In this document: positions 60,898-64,000 of the stretch, piece after piece
How positions within the stretch are numbered: the first letter of the stretch is position 1
Layout of the letters: each line of letters starts with the position of its first letter
NCBI GenBank assembly: GCA_963815645.1
Contig: CAWFHL010000001.1
Coordinates: 1,922,001-1,986,000 of the forward strand
Length of the DNA stretch: 64,000 nt
Origin: JBBRHQ01 sp963815645
GTDB taxonomy: Bacteria; Actinomycetota; Thermoleophilia; Solirubrobacterales; 70-9
Reading direction: 5' to 3'
The notes under the pieces: generated by a model
Told to the model about the DNA's origin: nothing
Databases searched by the model: none
What the model saw: the letters and a program-made list of their open reading frames with translations, nothing else
Position numbers and translations under genes: made by a program

Positions 60898-61446
60898 TCA
60901 CGCGCATCTGCAAACCGCGAGCGAAACGCCCATCTGTTGCGCTCGGTCCTCACCGATTCCGAGCCCCGGCTGCGCCGGCACGCCGGGCGCCATGCCGCAT
61001 CACCGGAGGACGCCGAGGACGCGCTGCAGTCGGCCTACGCCCTGTTCATCGAGCGCTACCGCGGCGACTGCGACCCGCTCGCTTGGCTCTACACGACGGT
61101 GAAGCGTGAGGCCTGGCGGATCCGGCGGCGCGCCTCGCGGCGGCGCGAGGTCAGCCTCGATGCCCCCTGTCCCGTCGCCGAGGGTGAAAGGGCCTGGATC
61201 GAGGCTCTGGCAGGCGAGGGTCCCGGGCCGTGCGACCTTGCGATCCGCATCGCCGAGCTGGCCGAGCGCCAGCGCCTGCTCGCCGAGCTGAAGCCCGATG
61301 AGCGCCGTGCGCTGCTCCTGCTCGGGATCGGCTTCAGTTACGCGGAGATCTGTCAGCTGACCGGCTGGAGCCACACCAAAGTGAACCGCTGCATCGCCGA
61401 GGGCCGAGCGGCGGTGCGCAAGGAGCTCGCTGCGGCAGGGGGCTAA
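60880..61446 (+). CDS. Small sigma-70-like (ECF-type) factor
   Basis: ATG 60880 gives 188 residues; an upstream start at 60847 is possible. Region 2-like part HAASPEDAEDALQSAYALFI, YRGDCDPLAWLYTTVKREAW with RIRRRASRR; region 4-like helix-turn-helix LKPDERRALLLLGIGFSYAE, then TGWSHTKVNRCIAEGRAAV. It carries all helices but the DNA-recognition surface is short. Genes like this occur beside relaxases in actinobacterial elements, where they could control transfer functions. Its start codon lies inside the nested hairpin. Confidence 0.75.
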   Translation: MAAQPKSRASANRERNAHLLRSVLTDSEPRLRRHAGRHAASPEDAEDALQSAYALFIERYRGDCDPLAWLYTTVKREAWRIRRRASRRREVSLDAPCPVAEGERAWIEALAGEGPGPCDLAIRIAELAERQRLLAELKPDERRALLLLGIGFSYAEICQLTGWSHTKVNRCIAEGRAAVRKELAAAGG

Positions 61447-61554
61447 TCGCCGCCGCGGTCGACTCAAGCACGTATTCGACTCACTCATTCTCATCGAGTG
61501 CCAGCAGGTCGGCGCCGACCCCCTGACGCCTTTGGGCGGGTTCTGCGACATAGA

Positions 61555-61567
61555 GGGGTGAGACCCC
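61555..61567. promoter_or_regulatory. Short dyad upstream of the excisionase gene
   Basis: GGGGT-GAG-ACCCC, a perfect 5-base inverted repeat, 57 bases before the excisionase GTG, in a 177-base gap with no gene. Candidate binding site for the excisionase or a repressor. Confidence 0.35.
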
Positions 61568-61623
61568 ATGTGCGCCGGGACCGCCAATGCCACGAATCTC
61601 TTCTCCGCAGGGGAGCGAATCAG

Positions 61624-61899
61624 GTGAGCGAGTTCCTCACCCCCGAGGAATTGGCGGCCGAGTTGAAGCTGGGGAAGTCGACTGTCTATCGCGCGCTCGA
61701 AGACGGACGGATCCCCGGGGCCAAGGTTTGCGGACGGTGGCGAACGCTGCGCTCTCAGCTCGTCGAGCTGGTGCGCGACGGTCGAGCACCGGCGTCCCGC
61801 GCGGCCAGCGACGCGATGCCGGCCGCTCGTGTCGGGCCCCGAAGCAGCTTCCGCTCGCGGGCACTGCGCATGAGCGAGAAGCGGGCGGGGGCCAGGTGA
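61624..61899 (+). CDS. Excisionase/helix-turn-helix protein
   Basis: GTG 61624 gives 91 residues. SEFLTPEELAAELKLGKSTV followed by YRALEDGRIPGAKVCGRWRT is the MerR-like HTH_17 domain typical of Xis proteins, with the wing IPGAKV-GRWR. The C-terminal half is Ala/Arg/Ser-rich. The stop overlaps the integrase start (GTGA), so Xis and Int are coupled. Xis would steer the integrase toward excision. Confidence 0.9.
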   Translation: MSEFLTPEELAAELKLGKSTVYRALEDGRIPGAKVCGRWRTLRSQLVELVRDGRAPASRAASDAMPAARVGPRSSFRSRALRMSEKRAGAR

Positions 61900-63011
61900 G
61901 CATCCACCCGACCAGGACCGGCAAGTTCGAGGTTCGATGGCGGGAGGGGAGGCGCAACCGGTCGAAGACCTTCAGCCGCGAGGGCGATGCGCTGCGCTTT
62001 GACCGGGAGGTTCGCCGCGAAATCGAGCACGGCCGGCCGGTCCTGCTTCGCCGCGATGTCCCGGTCCTGCGGGACCTCGCCCAGGAGTGGATGGACGGCA
62101 GACAGCTGCGGAAAGAGGTGTCGCAAAACACCATGCTCTTCGACGCTGCCCTCCTCGACCGTCATATCGACCCCTTCATCGGCCACCTCTCGCTCGTCGA
62201 CCTGACGCCGCGGCGCCTCGATTCCTGGCAGCAAGCTGCGTTTCGCGCCGGGACGCCCTACATGGTCCAGCGCGCCACCCAGCTGCTTGTCCGGATTCTC
62301 GATCTTGCGGTGCGAATGGGATACCTGCAGGGCAACCCGGCGCGGTCGATGGACCGCGTGAGGCACCGTCACGCCGAGGGGATTGCCCTCGCGCCTCTCG
62401 GCGTCGAGCAGCTGCGAGGGTGGTTTCTCAAGCGGCATCGCCTCGGCGATGCGACGCTCGTCTCCGTCATGGCCTATGCCGGCCCGCGACCCGAGGAAGC
62501 GCTGGCGATGCGCTGGAAGAACCTGCGAGGCGACCGATACCTGATCGAGGAGAAGAACGTCGACGGCGAGCTGGTCCTCAAACACCCGAGCGACAAGAAG
62601 CGCGGGCCCCGCTGGATCGAGCTGCCAGAAGCGACCGTAGCCGACCTTTCCGAGTGGCGGCTCGCTTTGGGTGCGCCCGGAGGGCTGATCTTCCCGAAGC
62701 CGAACGGCCATCCCTGGTCAAAGTCAGACCGCGGCAACTGGCGTCGCCGCTGGTTCTCTAAGGCGGCAGCGGCGATCGGACAGTCCGACCTCCAACCTCG
62801 CGATCTTCGCCACACCTGCGCCTCGCTGCTGGCTGCGGTGAACACTCCTCGAGTGGAGATCGAGGCCCAGCTCGGACATCGAGCCGACACGTCTGAGCGG
62901 ATCTACCAGCACCTGATCGAGGAGCTGCGAGGGACGAAGCTCGGCATCGATGACCTGATCCGAGAGGCACGAACGAAGGTACTCGGTGCCGAAGAAGGGG
63001 ACGCTCGGTGA
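61896..63011 (+). CDS. Tyrosine-recombinase integrase of the tRNA-Val island
   Basis: GTG 61896 (coupled to xis) gives 371 residues. N-terminal arm-binding SAM-like part (residues 1-60), core-binding domain (60-160), catalytic domain with Arg198 in YAGPRPEEALAM, Lys in VLKHPSDKKRG, Arg305-His306 in DLRHTCAS, His328 in QLGHRAD and nucleophile Tyr337 in SERIYQH. The first histidine of the H-x-x-R box is Arg302 (PRDLRH), a known kind of variation. The stop lies 78 bases from the 3' end of tRNA-Val, the target site. Confidence 0.95.
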   Translation: MSIHPTRTGKFEVRWREGRRNRSKTFSREGDALRFDREVRREIEHGRPVLLRRDVPVLRDLAQEWMDGRQLRKEVSQNTMLFDAALLDRHIDPFIGHLSLVDLTPRRLDSWQQAAFRAGTPYMVQRATQLLVRILDLAVRMGYLQGNPARSMDRVRHRHAEGIALAPLGVEQLRGWFLKRHRLGDATLVSVMAYAGPRPEEALAMRWKNLRGDRYLIEEKNVDGELVLKHPSDKKRGPRWIELPEATVADLSEWRLALGAPGGLIFPKPNGHPWSKSDRGNWRRRWFSKAAAAIGQSDLQPRDLRHTCASLLAAVNTPRVEIEAQLGHRADTSERIYQHLIEELRGTKLGIDDLIREARTKVLGAEEGDAR

Positions 63012-63089
63012 AGCCCGACGTTCGGAGGATGTTCGGAAATCCGGCCGCTGACCTCTCGCAGATACGTTCGATTTGGCTCTGCTAGCCGA

Positions 63090-63161
63090 TGGGCGCGGCT
63101 GGTTTCGAACCAGCGACCTCTCGCGTGTGAAGCGAGCGCTCTCCCGCTGAGCTACGCGCCC
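63090..63161 (-). tRNA. tRNA-Val (anticodon CAC)
   Basis: Reads GGGCGCG-TA-GCTCAGCGGGAGAGC and ends CGCGCCC-A. Acceptor stem 7 bp perfect, D arm GCTC/GAGC, anticodon arm CTCGC-TTCACAC-GCGAG with anticodon CAC, T arm GCTGG-TTCGAAA-CCAGC. 72 bases, no encoded CCA. Its 3' part (63087-63139) is duplicated at 23996 and 29246; it is the insertion target of the island to its left. Confidence 0.97.
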
Positions 63162-63242
63162 GAAGGCGGATGATAGGCAGAGAGCGATACCCGCCGTCCC
63201 GGGTCGCGAGGCATCTGCCCACGTGCCTACCGATGGCTCGAA

Positions 63243-64000
63243 GTGGATAGCTTGCACGCAGTGGATCTGCTGGAGCTCTCGGATAAGGCCTGGCGCGGCG
63301 AAGTAGAGATCGCCGGGTTCGAGGCCCCGGAGGCTCCCGGAGCCGACCGGGGGATCAATCCCTTCGCGCCCCGAGGCGAGCTCGCGGCAATTGGGAAGGG
63401 AACTGCTTTCGTCAGCTCGTTCGCAAACGTCACCGCGTTCGAGACTGACGACGGGCTGGTCTGCGTGGATAGCGGCGCGCCCTTTTCCGCGACCGAGATT
63501 CACCGGATGATCCGGGATTGGTCGCCCGCCCGCCTCAATACGACGATCTTCTCCCACGGCCATATCGATCATGTCTTTGGGGTCGGCGCCTTCGAGCTGG
63601 AGGCGATGGAGAAGGGTTGGCCGTCTCCCCGGGTGGTCGCTCATGAGGGTGTTCCCGCGCGATTCGATCGTTACCAGCTCACGGCCGGGTACAACGCCAC
63701 TATCAATTCCCGCCAGTTCGGGGTCGACGTCGCCTGGCCGACTGAGTACAGATATCCCGATCAGACGTACCGCGAGGCGCTCACTCTCGAGGTGGGTGGC
63801 GAGCGGTTCCACCTCAATCACGCAAAGGGGGAAACGGATGACCACACCTGGACCTGGGTGCCCGGGCGCGGCGTCCTCTGCACCGGCGACCTGATCGTCT
63901 GGTGCGCTCCGAATGCGGGCAACCCGCAGAAGGTCCAGCGCTATGCGCGGGAGTGGGCTCAGGCGCTTCGCGAGATGTCCGAGTTGGGCGTCGAGACACT
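63243..64000 (+). CDS. MBL-fold metallo-hydrolase, alkyl-sulfatase-like (runs off right edge)
   Basis: GTG 63243 (or GTG 63261) opens a frame to the end of the window, 252 codons without stop. It contains the metal motif SHGHIDHVFG near residue 104, AKGETDDHTWTWVP with a later His, and VLCTGDLIVWCAPN with the bridging Asp. The layout around RFDRYQLTAGYNATINSRQF recalls linear-alkyl-sulfatase-type (SDS hydrolase) proteins rather than glyoxalase II. The C-terminal part lies outside. It is outside the island, to the right of the tRNA. Confidence 0.85.
   Translation, partial: MDSLHAVDLLELSDKAWRGEVEIAGFEAPEAPGADRGINPFAPRGELAAIGKGTAFVSSFANVTAFETDDGLVCVDSGAPFSATEIHRMIRDWSPARLNTTIFSHGHIDHVFGVGAFELEAMEKGWPSPRVVAHEGVPARFDRYQLTAGYNATINSRQFGVDVAWPTEYRYPDQTYREALTLEVGGERFHLNHAKGETDDHTWTWVPGRGVLCTGDLIVWCAPNAGNPQKVQRYAREWAQALREMSELGVET

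Larger units (their letters stand above)
29246..63136. mobile_element. tRNA-Val-bounded segment 2: composite mobilizable island
   Basis: A 33.9-kb stretch between the middle tRNA-Val fragment and the intact tRNA. Its right end carries MobF relaxase, sigma-like factor, excisionase and tyrosine integrase in that order, the integrase stopping 78 bases from the tRNA 3' end. This is the standard layout of an integrative element targeting a tRNA 3' end. No type IV secretion or coupling-protein gene is visible, so transfer would need a helper. Four tRNA-Ser 3' fragments inside show that it accreted in steps. Confidence 0.75.

Noticed and set aside
62724..63845. Minus-strand frame of 373 codons across integrase end, tRNA and MBL gene
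   Set aside because: It runs through the tRNA and opposite two clear genes; no family motifs.

Overview
The window is high-GC DNA whose gene content fits a soil actinobacterium of the class Thermoleophilia (Solirubrobacterales-like). The clues are an ECF42-type sigma factor with its DGPF partner, GAP/SfLAP-family membrane proteins, secreted proteins with Asp-rich D-x-D-x-D-x-Y-G-D loops, and many NTF2/SnoaL-like proteins starting MSQENVE. The taxonomic call is inference from protein style; no rRNA gene is present.

Left part (1-24 kb): chromosomal-looking genes mixed with many broken ones. Intact genes are an ABC-F ATPase (partial), a beta-propeller protein, ECF42 sigma/DGPF, an MMPL exporter divergent from its TetR regulator, a disulfide oxidoreductase/SDR pair, a VOC protein, an SDR, a cNMP-domain thioredoxin-reductase-like flavoprotein, a DsbA-like protein, a GAP protein and an MgtA-type ATPase. 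Decayed genes are corA, a PHB-depolymerase-like esterase, 3-hydroxyacyl-CoA dehydrogenase, a peroxiredoxin-like gene, an SDR, a thiolase, two IS fragments and a repeat-containing small protein. Several belong to fatty-acid/polyester breakdown, suggesting loss of that capacity here.

Middle and right (24-63.1 kb): an apparent composite genomic island. The 3' part of tRNA-Val(CAC), intact at 63090-63161 (minus strand), is repeated at 23996 and 29246. The first segment (24.0-29.2 kb) is a compact potassium module: a KdpD-like sensor lacking the cytosolic N-terminal domains, a KdpE-like regulator, a hypothetical protein and a Kup transporter. The second (29.2-63.1 kb) ends with a MobF relaxase, a small sigma-like factor, an excisionase and a tyrosine integrase beside the intact tRNA, i.e. 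the layout of a mobilizable element. Inside it four 3' fragments of a tRNA-Ser(CGA) lie at 29.4, 30.5, 45.1 and 54.2 kb and divide it into modules. One module (30.6-44.9 kb) carries ion and membrane functions: two K+ channels, a Na+/H+-type antiporter, a lipid-kinase-like protein, a large LuxR/MalT-type regulator divergent from a DUF1254 protein, and DUF2252. Another (45.1-54.2 kb) carries a 6.3-kb array of NTF2-like genes plus an SGNH-hydrolase/beta-lactamase-like fusion.

The NTF2 array is the most striking object. About fourteen units lie head to tail on the minus strand, nearly all joined by three nucleotides between an amber stop and the next ATG, with all stops TAG and all units in one reading frame over long stretches. 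At two junctions TAG is replaced by CAG, creating a natural three-domain protein. The junction DNA is much better conserved than the gene bodies. Beyond the tRNA, the window ends inside an MBL-fold hydrolase gene.
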